Position numbers and translations under genes: made by a program. The notes below the pieces were generated by a model, which saw nothing but the letters and a program-made list of their open reading frames with translations, had not been told where the DNA came from and ran no database searches. This document shows positions 1-7,713 of a DNA stretch of 56,605 nucleotides, in pieces. How positions within the stretch are numbered: the first letter of the stretch is position 1; every line of letters starts with the position of its first letter. The DNA lies in contig JAXDIE010000126.1 in assembly GCA_034664165.1 (NCBI GenBank), positions 1 to 56,605 of the forward strand. The letters run 5' to 3'. Source of the DNA: JACCVG01 sp034664165. Lineage in GTDB: Bacteria; Actinomycetota; Thermoleophilia; Solirubrobacterales; Thermoleophilaceae.

Positions 1-2
1 GC

Positions 3-572
3 AGCTGGGCCTGCGCGGCGGATGATGACACCCCGCCGGACCCCTCCAGCGGCGACCTGACGGGCTCCTACCCCAATCCGACCGTCAAGAACGGCGCCAT
101 CACCTCGTCGAAGCTCGCAACCTTCCCGGCGGTGACCCTGAACGCACCGACCTACAACTGGTCGGCGGGCGGCTCCTTCTGCCACGGCACGAACGGCCCG
201 TATCCCACGAACACGACTTCATCGATCGAGTTCACCCACGAGGAGTTCGACCTCACGAACATCGCCGACCCTGAGACGCCGGGGTGCTACGCCGATGTCA
301 CCGGACTCCCGAGCGGCACGTACGTGATCACCGCTTCGGTGACCTGGCCGTCGAACTCGACCGGTACTCGCCAGATCACGTTCTACACCGGTTCCGTCGC
401 CGCGCTGGCGACCAGCGAGGTGCCGGCGACCACCGGCGGCCGCCCGACCTCGCAGACGATTTCCCAGGTTGTGCGCAGTCCGGGCCTCGTTGGCCTGAGG
501 GCCCTCCAGACCTCGGGGTCGGACCTGACGCTTGCCAGCGGCGAGCTGTCGGTTGCCTGGGTGGGGCCGTAG
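3..572 (+). CDS. 3' part of a secreted or fibre-like protein, cut by the window edge
   Basis: The reading frame is open from the first bases, so the true start lies outside the window; about 189 residues remain. An early segment reads GDLTGSYPNPTVKNGAITS, the motif that recurs in collagen-like and phage-tail-fibre-like surface proteins of bacteria. The rest is rich in Thr, Ser, Gly and small hydrophobic residues, with few charged residues, like a beta-sandwich domain of an exported protein. Three cysteines (in SFCHG, GCYAD and the first visible residues) could form disulfides outside the cell. No enzyme motif is visible. The stop is followed by a weak 4-bp GC hairpin (580-591). Because the N-terminus is missing, a signal peptide cannot be tested. 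It could belong to a host surface protein or a prophage remnant; no other phage genes are nearby, so the first is more likely. Confidence 0.6.
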   Translation, partial: SWACAADDDTPPDPSSGDLTGSYPNPTVKNGAITSSKLATFPAVTLNAPTYNWSAGGSFCHGTNGPYPTNTTSSIEFTHEEFDLTNIADPETPGCYADVTGLPSGTYVITASVTWPSNSTGTRQITFYTGSVAALATSEVPATTGGRPTSQTISQVVRSPGLVGLRALQTSGSDLTLASGELSVAWVGP

Positions 573-623
573 GGAGTCCCCCCGTACGGGGAAGCAAACC
601 GGGGCAGCGCCGCAGGCCTATAA

Positions 624-640
624 CGGACGTTCGGTAGCCT
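624..640 (+). promoter_or_regulatory. Predicted TetR operator and -10 element upstream of the TetR gene
   Basis: The near-palindrome CGGACGTTCG (624-633) begins 11 bases before the start of a -10-like hexamer TAGCCT (635-640). The same pair in the same phase occurs before the downstream monooxygenase (1238-1254). This suggests one regulator controls both promoters; binding is inferred. Confidence 0.5.
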
Positions 641-648
641 GAGCGCCC

Positions 649-1224
649 ATCGACCGTCGCCAGGAGATCATCCGCACCGCCACGACCCTCTTTGCCGAGG
701 ATGGCTACAGCGCGGTCGGGATGAGGGCGATCGCGGATGCCGTGGGCATCCGGGCCTCGAGCCTGTACCACCACTTCCCATCGAAGGTCGACCTGCTCTA
801 CGCCGTCTGCCACGTGGCCAGCGAGGCGTTCACGGCGTCCCAGCTGCCCGCGCTGGCCAAGCCGGGCCCGCCCGCCGAACGTCTCAGGCGGGTCATGCGG
901 GAGCACATCCTGTACTTCCACGAGCACCGGCTGGAGGAGACGGTCGGCCGGCGGGAGCTGGCCACCCTGCGGGCAGAGGCCCCCAAGGACTACGAGAGGC
1001 TGCAGGCCACCCGTCGCGAGTACCAGGATGCAATCCAGGAGGTGATCGAGGCGGGCGTGAAGGACAAGGAGTTCAAGGTAGCCGACCCCAAGCTGGCCAC
1101 CCTGGCGCTGCTGGGCCTCGTGAACTCGATCCCTACCTGGTTCCGGGACGACGGGCGGGACTCGATCGAGAAGGTTGCCGACGCCTTCGTCGAGATGGGG
1201 GTCGGCCGCCTGATCGCTGCCTGA
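649..1224 (+). CDS. TetR/AcrR family transcriptional regulator, probable ATC start
   Basis: A TetR-type repressor of about 191 residues. The N-terminal helix-turn-helix reads TLFAEDGYSAVGMRAIADAV followed by GIRASSLYHHFPSKVDLLYAV, the classic TetR signature; the remainder is a helical ligand-binding domain. The first ATG (721) lies inside the DNA-binding domain and would remove its first helix. In frame, a TGA at 640-642 closes the reading frame upstream, and no ATG, GTG or TTG lies between it and 721. The only plausible start is ATC at 649, which sits 8 bases after the TAGCCT -10 box, the same geometry as leaderless starts elsewhere in this window. It is followed 36 bases later by a Baeyer-Villiger monooxygenase whose promoter carries a matching palindrome, so it probably represses itself and that gene. 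Family call is firm; the start is inference. Confidence 0.8.
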   Translation: MDRRQEIIRTATTLFAEDGYSAVGMRAIADAVGIRASSLYHHFPSKVDLLYAVCHVASEAFTASQLPALAKPGPPAERLRRVMREHILYFHEHRLEETVGRRELATLRAEAPKDYERLQATRREYQDAIQEVIEAGVKDKEFKVADPKLATLALLGLVNSIPTWFRDDGRDSIEKVADAFVEMGVGRLIAA

Positions 1225-1237
1225 CTTGCAGGCGGGC

Positions 1238-1254
1238 CGAACGTTCGTTAGGCT
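1238..1254 (+). promoter_or_regulatory. Palindromic operator and -10 element of the monooxygenase gene
   Basis: A perfect 10-bp palindrome CGAACGTTCG (1238-1247) is followed by TAGGCT (1249-1254), then 6 bases, then the GTG start at 1261. There is no Shine-Dalgarno sequence, so a leaderless transcript is predicted. The palindrome lies in the -35/-10 spacer, where a bound TetR dimer would block polymerase. Confidence 0.55.
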
Positions 1255-1260
1255 AGGTGA

Positions 1261-3153
1261 GTGGACCGCAAGCAACTGAAGACGGCACTGGCCGAGGCGG
1301 ACGTTCCCGTCCTCTTGATGGTGCTCACGCACCTGACCGGCGACCCGCGCTGGCTCGAGGATCCGTACCGGCCGCGCCGCGACTCGCGGGTATTCGCCGA
1401 CGAGTCGGGGGGCCTACCGGATGCCATCCAGAGCGAGATCCGCGCGGCGGCTCTTGATCTGCTGGCCGCCGTGGACGCCGACGAGCAGGGTGAGCTGCTC
1501 GACGATGACCTGCTGGGCCGGATGATGAGCGCGTGCGTCGGTGAGACGGTGCCGCCCGAGTACGTCGCCGTGCTCCTGGAGGAGATGGGGCTGCGCACCC
1601 CGCCGCCGCTGCCGCAAGTGGATGTAGGCCCGGGCGAGTTCCGCGTGCTCGTGGTGGGCGCAGGGCTCTCGGGTGTCTGCGCCGCCGTGCGCCTGAAGGA
1701 AGCCGGCATCCCGTTTCTGGTGGTCGAGAAGAACCCCGACGTCGGCGGGACCTGGTTCGAGAACCAGTACCCCGACGCCGGCGTCGACACCCCCAACCAC
1801 TTCTACTCGTACTCATTCACCCCGCATCGCGACTGGGAGCACTACTACTCCAAGCAGCCCGAGATCTTGCGCTACATCCGCGAAACGGCTGACCGTTTCG
1901 GCATCCGTGAGGGCATTCGCTTCTCCACTCACGTAACGGCCACCCGCTACGACGATGCAAGCCGGACGTGGCACACCACCCTGATCGGCCCGGATGGCGA
2001 AGAGGAGACCTGCGTGACGCAGGCGCTCATCACCGGCACCGGGGCGCTGAACGAGCCGAAGCTCCCGCCGATCGACGGGCTAGGCGACTTCGACGGGCCG
2101 CTCTTCCACACTGCTCGGTGGCCGAAGGAGCTCGACCTGGCGGGTAAGCGCGTGGCGCTGGTCGGCACCGGCGCCAGCTCAGTTCAGGCAGCACGCCTCA
2201 CCGCCGAGGAGGCCGATCACCTCACGGTGTTCCAGCGCTCACCCCAGTGGGTCATCCCGAACCCGATCTACCGCGCCCGGGTAGGGGAGGGGAAACGCTG
2301 GCTGCTGATGAACGTCCCCTTCTACGCAGCCTGGTACCGCTTCACGCTGTTCTGGCGCTACGCCGACAGCCTCCATCCCCACATCCAGGTCGATCCGGAC
2401 TGGCCGTACCCCGAGCGGGCCGTGAACGCTCGCAACGACAAGCACCGCGAGTTCCTCGCGGCCTTCATCGAGGAGGAGCTGGAGGGCTGCCCCGACCTGA
2501 TCGCCAAGGCCGTGCCCGACTACCCGCCCTACGGCAAGCGGATGCTGCTGGACAACGACTGGTTCAAGACCCTGAGGCGCGATGACGTGTCGCTGGTCGA
2601 CCAGGCCGTGGCGCGGATCACGCCCGATGGCCTGGACACCGCCGATGGCGAGCACCATCCGGCCGACGTGATCATCATGGCCACCGGCTTCCACAGCACG
2701 CGCCTGCTCTGGCCGATGGAGGTGTGTGGCAGCGGCGGTGTGTCGGTCCGCGAAGCATGGGACGACGACGACCCCCGGGCCCATCTGGGCATCACGGTTC
2801 CGGGCTTCCCGAACCTGTTCATGCTGCTCGGCCCCAACACGGGGCTGGGGCACGGCGGGAGCGCCATCTTCCACATCGAGGCGCAGGTCAACTACACGAT
2901 CAAGTGCCTGGCCCACATGATCAAGAACGGCATCGGGTCACTCGAGCCCAAGCGGGAGCCCTTCGAGGAATACAACGCCCGTGTCGACGCCGCGCACGAG
3001 CGCATGGTGTTCGCCCATCCCGGGATGAACAACTGGTACAAGAACCGCGCCGGGCGGGTAGTCGCCCTTTCGCCGTGGCGTCTCGTGGACTACTGGGCCA
3101 TGACCCGCGAGCCCCAGTTCGAGGACTTCGAACTCGAGCTCGCCCGGCCGTAG
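1261..3153 (+). CDS. Baeyer-Villiger flavin monooxygenase, 4-hydroxyacetophenone monooxygenase-like
   Basis: A 630-residue FAD- and NADPH-dependent monooxygenase expected to insert oxygen next to a ketone, giving an ester or lactone. The FAD Rossmann motif GAGLSG is near residue 134, followed by the VGGTWFENQYPDAGVD segment typical of the group. The Baeyer-Villiger fingerprint FxGxxxHxxxWP is present as FDGPLFHTARWP (F277, G279, H283, W287, P288). A second nucleotide-binding motif GTGASS follows. The roughly 120-residue helical N-terminal extension before the FAD domain matches 4-hydroxyacetophenone monooxygenase-type enzymes and is absent from the shorter cyclohexanone type. The GTG start is chosen because it lies 6 bases after a TAGGCT -10 box. 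The TetR gene upstream likely regulates it. Substrate cannot be read from sequence; bulky ketones or steroids are possible. Confidence 0.88.
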   Translation: MDRKQLKTALAEADVPVLLMVLTHLTGDPRWLEDPYRPRRDSRVFADESGGLPDAIQSEIRAAALDLLAAVDADEQGELLDDDLLGRMMSACVGETVPPEYVAVLLEEMGLRTPPPLPQVDVGPGEFRVLVVGAGLSGVCAAVRLKEAGIPFLVVEKNPDVGGTWFENQYPDAGVDTPNHFYSYSFTPHRDWEHYYSKQPEILRYIRETADRFGIREGIRFSTHVTATRYDDASRTWHTTLIGPDGEEETCVTQALITGTGALNEPKLPPIDGLGDFDGPLFHTARWPKELDLAGKRVALVGTGASSVQAARLTAEEADHLTVFQRSPQWVIPNPIYRARVGEGKRWLLMNVPFYAAWYRFTLFWRYADSLHPHIQVDPDWPYPERAVNARNDKHREFLAAFIEEELEGCPDLIAKAVPDYPPYGKRMLLDNDWFKTLRRDDVSLVDQAVARITPDGLDTADGEHHPADVIIMATGFHSTRLLWPMEVCGSGGVSVREAWDDDDPRAHLGITVPGFPNLFMLLGPNTGLGHGGSAIFHIEAQVNYTIKCLAHMIKNGIGSLEPKREPFEEYNARVDAAHERMVFAHPGMNNWYKNRAGRVVALSPWRLVDYWAMTREPQFEDFELELARP

Positions 3154-3188
3154 TAGATTCCGATCGACCACCGACCGGAGGTATCGAG

Positions 3189-3416
3189 ATGGCAGATCTG
3201 GGCCAGCGTCAGATGGCAAAGCTCCCCGGCGAGACGGCGGACGAGAGCGCGAACGCCGGCGGATATCTTCTGGGCGCGATCGTCCTCATCGCCGGCGGCA
3301 TCGCCCTCTTCCTCGTGACGGTCAGCGTCACGGCCAAGGTGGCCGGCGGAACGCTGGCATTCATGGGCGTCGCGCTCATCATCGGAGCGATCTGGGTGCG
3401 CGCGACCGGGAGCTGA
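3189..3416 (+). CDS. Small two-helix membrane protein
   Basis: A 75-residue protein starting at ATG with a good ribosome-binding site (GGAGG, 7 bases upstream). A hydrophilic N-terminal 25 residues (MADLGQRQMAKLPGETADES) precedes two hydrophobic segments, roughly residues 26-46 and 50-69, separated by a short SVTAKVAGG turn, so a two-pass membrane hairpin is likely. It lies 35 bases after the monooxygenase, on the same strand, and may be cotranscribed, but the separate ribosome site and different character suggest no direct enzymatic link. I do not recognise a characterised family; similar small membrane proteins are common hypothetical proteins of actinobacteria. Confidence 0.65.
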   Translation: MADLGQRQMAKLPGETADESANAGGYLLGAIVLIAGGIALFLVTVSVTAKVAGGTLAFMGVALIIGAIWVRATGS

Positions 3417-3426
3417 CCGCAGCCCG

Positions 3427-4080
3427 CTAGGTCGGGTTCGATAGCTGTGGGCGACCGGTGAGCCCCAGCAGCCAGATATAGGCCAGAGCCTCGCGCGTGT
3501 CCGCGGTGGTGTCGCCAGGGGCCCGGACCGACTGCGCGGTGAGCTCCCAGGAGGCCGCGACCACCGCTCGTGCGACCAGGCGGGGAGGGGGGGACAGGCT
3601 GGGGTCGACGCTGCGCACCCACGCCGCCACTGCCTGGAACCGCTCCTCTGCCAGTCGCATCACCCGGTCGCGGTGCTCGAAGCCGGCCTGGCCGACGGTA
3701 TGGATCTCCATGAGGAAGGCCCGCGACGCGAGGGGGCGGCGCCGTCCCCAGTCCATGAGGCGCTCCGCGGCAAGCGCCAGCGTCTGGGCCGGGGTGGTGG
3801 GGGTGATCGCGGCCATGTCGGCGAGGAACTGCTTGCCGAACTCGTCATAGGCCGTCAGGAACGCCTCCTGCTTGTTGGCGAACTGCTCGTAGAAGGTGGT
3901 CCTGGAGATCCCGGCGGCCCGGGTGATGTGGGCCACCGTCGCGGAGACGTAGCCGTTTTCGCCGACCACGTCCATGACGGCGTCCAGGATCCGCTGGCGC
4001 TGTGAGGCCTGGACCTGCTCGCGGGTGAGGTCGTGGGGGCCCTTGGGAAGCCGGTCGGGGATCTGATCCTGCACGGTCAT
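3427..4080 (-). CDS. TetR/AcrR family transcriptional regulator
   Basis: A 217-residue TetR regulator. The DNA-binding domain includes RQRILDAVMDVVGENGYVSA followed by TVAHITRAAGISRTTFYEQFANKQEAF, and the C-terminal part is a helical effector-binding domain. I chose ATG at 4080: an upstream GTG at 4086 is possible, but a TACCAT -10 box ends 8 bases before the ATG and only 2 bases before the GTG. It is transcribed away from a secreted esterase. The short divergent region holds an 18-bp palindrome (4092-4109) overlapping both -10 boxes, so it very likely represses itself and the esterase. The ligand is unknown; an ester or fatty-acid product is a reasonable guess. Confidence 0.85.
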   Translation of the reverse strand: MTVQDQIPDRLPKGPHDLTREQVQASQRQRILDAVMDVVGENGYVSATVAHITRAAGISRTTFYEQFANKQEAFLTAYDEFGKQFLADMAAITPTTPAQTLALAAERLMDWGRRRPLASRAFLMEIHTVGQAGFEHRDRVMRLAEERFQAVAAWVRSVDPSLSPPPRLVARAVVAASWELTAQSVRAPGDTTADTREALAYIWLLGLTGRPQLSNPT

Positions 4081-4088
4081 GTACACCT

Positions 4089-4109
4089 ATGGTACATTAC
4101 GTGATGTAC
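4089..4109. promoter_or_regulatory. Divergent overlapping -10 boxes with TetR-type palindromic operator
   Basis: The minus-strand -10 box TACCAT covers 4094-4089 and the plus-strand box TACATT covers 4093-4098, sharing the TA step at 4093-4094. The palindrome GTACATTACGTGATGTAC (4092-4109; one mismatched pair) covers both. A dimeric repressor bound here would shut off the TetR gene and the esterase together. Confidence 0.6.
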
Positions 4110-4141
4110 ACCGGCGATACGTCACTCTGGGAGGAGAACCC

Positions 4142-5596
4142 ATGCGCACCAGGAGTCCCCGTCGTAGCAATCGGCTTGTCGTGATCCTGGTTGTGCTGCT
4201 CGCGAGCCTCGCGGGCGCCCAGCCGGCCGTGGCGGACGCGCCGAACATCGCCTCCGGCAACGGGATAACCGTCTCCGGCTGGCGCTGGATCACCTCCAGG
4301 ACCCTCGAGGTGGACATCTCCACCGCGAAGGTTGCGCCGGTGGCGGTGAACGGCCCCAACCGCGTTCGCATCACCTTCCCCAACAACTACTTCCAGAGCG
4401 GGTCGACCCGCTTCCCGGTCCTGTACCTGCTCCACGGTGGCGCCGGTGGCAACTCCGCCCAGTGGACGACGGGCGGAGGAGATGTCGAGGGCATCACCAA
4501 CAACCGGCCCCTGATCACGGTCATGCCGGACGGCGGCAAGGTCGGCTGGTACACCAACTGGAAGAGCCAGACCCAGGGGGCGCAGAACTGGGCCGACTTC
4601 CATCTCAACCAGCTGATCCCGTGGATCGACGCCAACCTCCGCACGATCGCCTCCAAGAGCGGTCGCGCCATCGCCGGCCTGTCGATGGGCGGGTTCGGGG
4701 CGGTGCGCTACGCCCAGGACCGCCCGGATCTGTTCGCGTTCGTCGCCAGCTTCTCGGGCGCGGTGGACATGGGTGACTCGGGCACGCGTTCGGTCGTCAC
4801 CGAGCAGGCCGTGCAGTACGGGTTCAGCGCCAACGGCCCCTTCGGCTCTCCGTTCTGGCCTGCTGATGGCGGCTGGAACGCAGTGAACCCGCTGAACCGT
4901 GCCTCACGGCTCCAGGGCGTCGGCGTGGCGCTCTACGCAGGTGGTGGCAGCAACGACCAAGACGTGCTCGAGGGGACCATGAGGGCATCGGCCGACCGCT
5001 TCGATGCCGCGCTGAACGCCGCCGGAGTGCCGCACTTCTACTGGATGTACGGCCGGCCGGGCCCCGGGTCGCCATACGGCTGTGACGGCGGGCACAACTT
5101 CGGCTGCTGGAACTTCGCGCTGCTCGACGCCATGCCGCGGATCCTCGCGGCGCTGGGGCAGCCGGTCACGCCGCCGCCCGTGAGCGCCTTCTCCGATGGT
5201 GGTTTCGAGAGTGCCGGCCTGGGACCGTGGGCCTGCCAGGGCAATTGCGGCGCGGACCACGGTGCGGGGCTGGCCCGGACCGGCACCGGGAACGGCTGGA
5301 TCCGCAACACGTCCGGCTGGAACGACGTCCACCAGACGATCAGCGTGAACCCGAGCACCAACTACACGGTCTCCGCGTGGATACGGACATCGGCCAACAA
5401 CGCCGATGGCTACATGGGCCTGCGAACGACCGGCGGACAGGTGCTCGGCGAGCAGCGCTTCGGCAGGTTCGACGGCTACACCAAGGTGTCCGCCACGGTC
5501 AACTCCGGCTCCAACAGCTCACTGGTCGTCTACACGGGCCTCTGGGCAAACGGGGACACCTGGGCGCAGCTGGACGACGTGACGGTCTCCCCGTAG
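4142..5596 (+). CDS. Secreted esterase of the Ag85/EstD family with C-terminal carbohydrate-binding-like domain
   Basis: A 484-residue exported serine hydrolase. The N-terminus has an RR-containing charged region (RTRSPRRSNR), a hydrophobic core and a cleavage-like end (AQPAVADA), so residues 1-32 look like a signal peptide. The alpha/beta-hydrolase domain carries LLHGG (oxyanion region, near residue 97) and the nucleophile elbow GLSMGG with Ser181. The probable catalytic His is in DGGHNFGCWN. This domain matches the esterase D / mycolyltransferase Ag85 family (PF00756). From about residue 365 a Gly/Asn/Thr-rich domain (FSDGGFESAGLGPWACQG onward, ending WAQLDDVTVSP) resembles CBM4/9-type beta-sandwich modules. 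The ATG is preceded by GGGAGGAG. It is divergent from a TetR gene and probably repressed by it. Acyl donor unknown; feruloyl or acetyl-xylan esterase activity is an alternative to acyl transfer. Confidence 0.85.
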   Translation: MRTRSPRRSNRLVVILVVLLASLAGAQPAVADAPNIASGNGITVSGWRWITSRTLEVDISTAKVAPVAVNGPNRVRITFPNNYFQSGSTRFPVLYLLHGGAGGNSAQWTTGGGDVEGITNNRPLITVMPDGGKVGWYTNWKSQTQGAQNWADFHLNQLIPWIDANLRTIASKSGRAIAGLSMGGFGAVRYAQDRPDLFAFVASFSGAVDMGDSGTRSVVTEQAVQYGFSANGPFGSPFWPADGGWNAVNPLNRASRLQGVGVALYAGGGSNDQDVLEGTMRASADRFDAALNAAGVPHFYWMYGRPGPGSPYGCDGGHNFGCWNFALLDAMPRILAALGQPVTPPPVSAFSDGGFESAGLGPWACQGNCGADHGAGLARTGTGNGWIRNTSGWNDVHQTISVNPSTNYTVSAWIRTSANNADGYMGLRTTGGQVLGEQRFGRFDGYTKVSATVNSGSNSSLVVYTGLWANGDTWAQLDDVTVSP

Positions 5597-5615
5597 GGAC
5601 ACGCCAGGCTGGGAA

Positions 5616-6410
5616 TCAGCCATCCACCACCGTTGTCTGGGCGGCAGCCAAGCGCCGCCTGGACTCGGTGTCGTGGGTGGGGGCCACCACCGTCGGGGCC
5701 TCGCGGCAGATCTCGCGCAGGCGGTCGATGCTCGCGCGTGCGCGCTTGGGGTCAACGCCTACGCCGTCGATCCGCTTCTCCAGCAGGGCCTCCTCGCTGT
5801 ACACGGCATCCCCCGTGATCAGCACCCGCGGCCCCTCGGTGGGCGTGACCAGAACCGACTGGTGGCCGGCGGTGTGGCCCGGAGTCGCGACCATCCTGAT
5901 GGACCCGTCGCCGTAGAGGTCGTGATCACCGGCCACCGTCATGGGATCGCTGATGCCCTCGGGGCGGTAGCCGCGGAGCCCGGCGCCGCGTGAGGTCGCG
6001 GCGGCCCACTCGTCGGCGCTCAGAACCACACGAGCGCCCGGGAGTGGCCCGGTGCCGACGTGATCTACGTGAAGGTGCGTGAACACGTGATGGGTAACTG
6101 CCGCCGGATCGAGGCCGGCCTCGCGAAGCCGCACTTCCAGGCGGTCGCCCTCGGTGACCTCGAAGCGCACGGCCACTCGCGCGTAGATGTCCATGGGGGA
6201 GGGAGCGAAGTCCGGATCCTGCCCCGCATCGACCACCACCAGCCCGCTCGGGTGCTCGACCGCGAAGCTCCAGACCCCGAGCCAGCCGGTCCACTGCCGG
6301 TCGAGCAGGGTCGCCGGCAGGCGCAGGGAATCGCGCGGATGTGGGTGGACCTGCCTACGGTGAATCATCACCCGGCCCGTATCGAGAATATGGACGCGAA
6401 TCTCAGGCAC
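5616..6410 (-). CDS. Metallo-beta-lactamase fold hydrolase, N-acyl homoserine lactonase-like
   Basis: A 264-residue MBL-fold enzyme. The dinuclear metal motif HxHxDH appears as THLHVDH (H112, H114, D116, H117), followed by TPGHTAGHQS with the third metal His and GDAVY with the bridging Asp; a late PTHD segment supplies the last His. The overall pattern resembles AHL lactonases (AttM/AiiA group), which open lactone rings, but the family also includes other esterases. The GTG start at 6410 lies 7 bases after a TAGGCT -10 box and 42 bases from the divergent gene at 6452; the open frame extends upstream, but only overlapping that gene. A lactonase close to Baeyer-Villiger enzymes could hydrolyse their lactone products; this is inference. 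Confidence 0.82.
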   Translation of the reverse strand: MPEIRVHILDTGRVMIHRRQVHPHPRDSLRLPATLLDRQWTGWLGVWSFAVEHPSGLVVVDAGQDPDFAPSPMDIYARVAVRFEVTEGDRLEVRLREAGLDPAAVTHHVFTHLHVDHVGTGPLPGARVVLSADEWAAATSRGAGLRGYRPEGISDPMTVAGDHDLYGDGSIRMVATPGHTAGHQSVLVTPTEGPRVLITGDAVYSEEALLEKRIDGVGVDPKRARASIDRLREICREAPTVVAPTHDTESRRRLAAAQTTVVDG

Positions 6411-6417
6411 CGTGCGC

Positions 6418-6423
6418 AGCCTA
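6418..6423 (-). promoter_or_regulatory. -10 element of the lactonase-like gene
   Basis: TAGGCT on the minus strand ends 7 bases before the GTG start at 6410. The identical hexamer serves the monooxygenase at 1261 and the HD protein at 10203. No ribosome-binding site lies between, so leaderless translation is predicted. Confidence 0.5.
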
Positions 6424-6451
6424 CGCCTCACCGGTCGGAGATAGTTCGCCG

Positions 6452-7318
6452 ATGACCACCTGGCCGCCCATAGAAGGCGCCCGTCTGCGAGATCGCCTGG
6501 CGATGGACGACGAGCGGTTCCTCGAGCTGTACCTGCAGCTACTCGAGGCCTCATCGCCGCGCGTGTTCGCTGACGACCACTACGAGACGGTGATCGGCTA
6601 TCCGTGGGCCCGGGATCTCGGGTCCTATCTGTTGTCCGACGCCGGGGTCGAACAGCTGGATGAGGTCGAAGAGCGTGCCGCTGCCTATACGGCGGCAGAC
6701 GGCTCCGGCCCGGCCAGGTTTCCGCTCCTGGCGTACGGGGCGAACCGCTCACCCGAGCGCTTGTCCATGCGCTTTGCCGGGCTGCCCGACGGACACCGGG
6801 ACGCCCTGGTCCTGGGCGCGACGCTGGCCGGCTTCGATGTGGGGGTGACGGCGATCCCGCCGGTCTGGGCGGCGATGCCGGGCACGTTGATCCCGAGCCC
6901 GGAGGCCAGGGTCAGGGTCACGGTTCTCCTTGTAACCGCCGTCCAGTTCGAGGAGCTGACGAAAATGGAGCTCAGCTACCGGGTGGGCGCGCTCGAACCG
7001 GTGGAGGTCGTGCCCGACCTCGGCGGGATCTCCATCGGCCGGGCCTTCGCGTTCGTCTCGCGGTTCGGTGCGCTACGCGTGGATGGCACTCCGATCGTGA
7101 TGCAGGCGATTCCGGCGGAGGGGCGCTCGTATCCGGCGCTGACCCAGGTCGAGATCCTGGATGCCGGCGCGAGACTCTGCCTGGGTGAGGCCGCTCGTGG
7201 TGCCGACCTGATCCGCGCGGCGTTCGAGCAGCCGACCGGCTTCATGGCCGAGCACTATCCGACGTTCCGCTCCGCGGCCTTCGACTTCGAGTCCCCGCTC
7301 TGGACCCCGATGCCCTAG
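6452..7318 (+). CDS. Conserved hypothetical protein with a YGAN motif, possibly gamma-glutamylcyclotransferase-like
   Basis: A 288-residue soluble protein without signal peptide or membrane segments. I do not recognise its family with confidence. After an acidic, helical N-terminal 85 residues it has RFPLLAYGANRSPERL (Y95-N98), reminiscent of the YGSN nucleotide/substrate loop of gamma-glutamylcyclotransferase-like proteins, and later segments such as VLLVTAVQFEELTKMELSYR also fit that fold, which usually acts on gamma-glutamyl peptides. The ATG was chosen because upstream frame overlaps the divergent lactonase-like gene. Its TAG stop interlocks with the stop of the convergent cupin gene in a 4-base CTAG. 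Confidence 0.6.
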   Translation: MTTWPPIEGARLRDRLAMDDERFLELYLQLLEASSPRVFADDHYETVIGYPWARDLGSYLLSDAGVEQLDEVEERAAAYTAADGSGPARFPLLAYGANRSPERLSMRFAGLPDGHRDALVLGATLAGFDVGVTAIPPVWAAMPGTLIPSPEARVRVTVLLVTAVQFEELTKMELSYRVGALEPVEVVPDLGGISIGRAFAFVSRFGALRVDGTPIVMQAIPAEGRSYPALTQVEILDAGARLCLGEAARGADLIRAAFEQPTGFMAEHYPTFRSAAFDFESPLWTPMP

Positions 7319-7704
7319 GGCCAGAAGTCGGGGTGCATGTCAGCGTCGGCACTCACGTCATCGACCCGGACCGACGCGATCACGAGCACGACGTCGGAAT
7401 CGGAGTCGTTGTGCACGCTGCGCACGACCTCGGGCGCGATCCGGATGGCGGTGCTCGGGCCTGCCTCGAACACGTCCTCGCCGAGCTTGAAGGTGAGCGT
7501 GCCCTCCAGGACCAGGTAGAGCTCCTCCTGGGTCTTGTGGGAGTGGCCGTAGCTCCCTCGCCCGCCCGTGTCCGGCGGCATGCGCCGCCAGGTCAGCGCG
7601 GTCTGGGCTGCTCCGACGCTGTTGGTGATCATCCGCATCTCGCCGGGGTAGTCCCCGAGCACGTCGGGCACTTCAGCCAGGGGAAGCACTGTGTAGTCGG
7701 TCAT
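7315..7704 (-). CDS. Cupin domain protein
   Basis: A 129-residue single-domain cupin. The first metal motif is seen as YGHSHKTQEELYLVLEG, which fits the G(X)5HXH(X)3,4E(X)6G pattern (HSH, then E). The second motif is altered: IRIAPEVVRSVHNDSDSD keeps PxxxxHxxxN-like His and Asn. Such small cupins bind a metal and act as isomerases, dioxygenases or sensors; the substrate cannot be read. The stop overlaps the convergent gene's stop by 4 bases. Downstream of its start lie 9 bases, then the end of the LLM oxidoreductase gene on the same strand, so the two may be cotranscribed. Confidence 0.75.
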   Translation of the reverse strand: MTDYTVLPLAEVPDVLGDYPGEMRMITNSVGAAQTALTWRRMPPDTGGRGSYGHSHKTQEELYLVLEGTLTFKLGEDVFEAGPSTAIRIAPEVVRSVHNDSDSDVVLVIASVRVDDVSADADMHPDFWP

Positions 7705-7713
7705 GGCGCGAGC

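Noticed and set aside
3..572. Prophage tail fibre
   Set aside because: The GDLTGSYPNPT-type motif also occurs in non-phage surface proteins, and no other phage gene is nearby; the evidence is not enough.
4079..4141. Start of the esterase at GTG/ATG 4079
   Set aside because: This would add 21 residues before the signal peptide and lie inside the divergent operator. ATG 4142 has a strong ribosome site.
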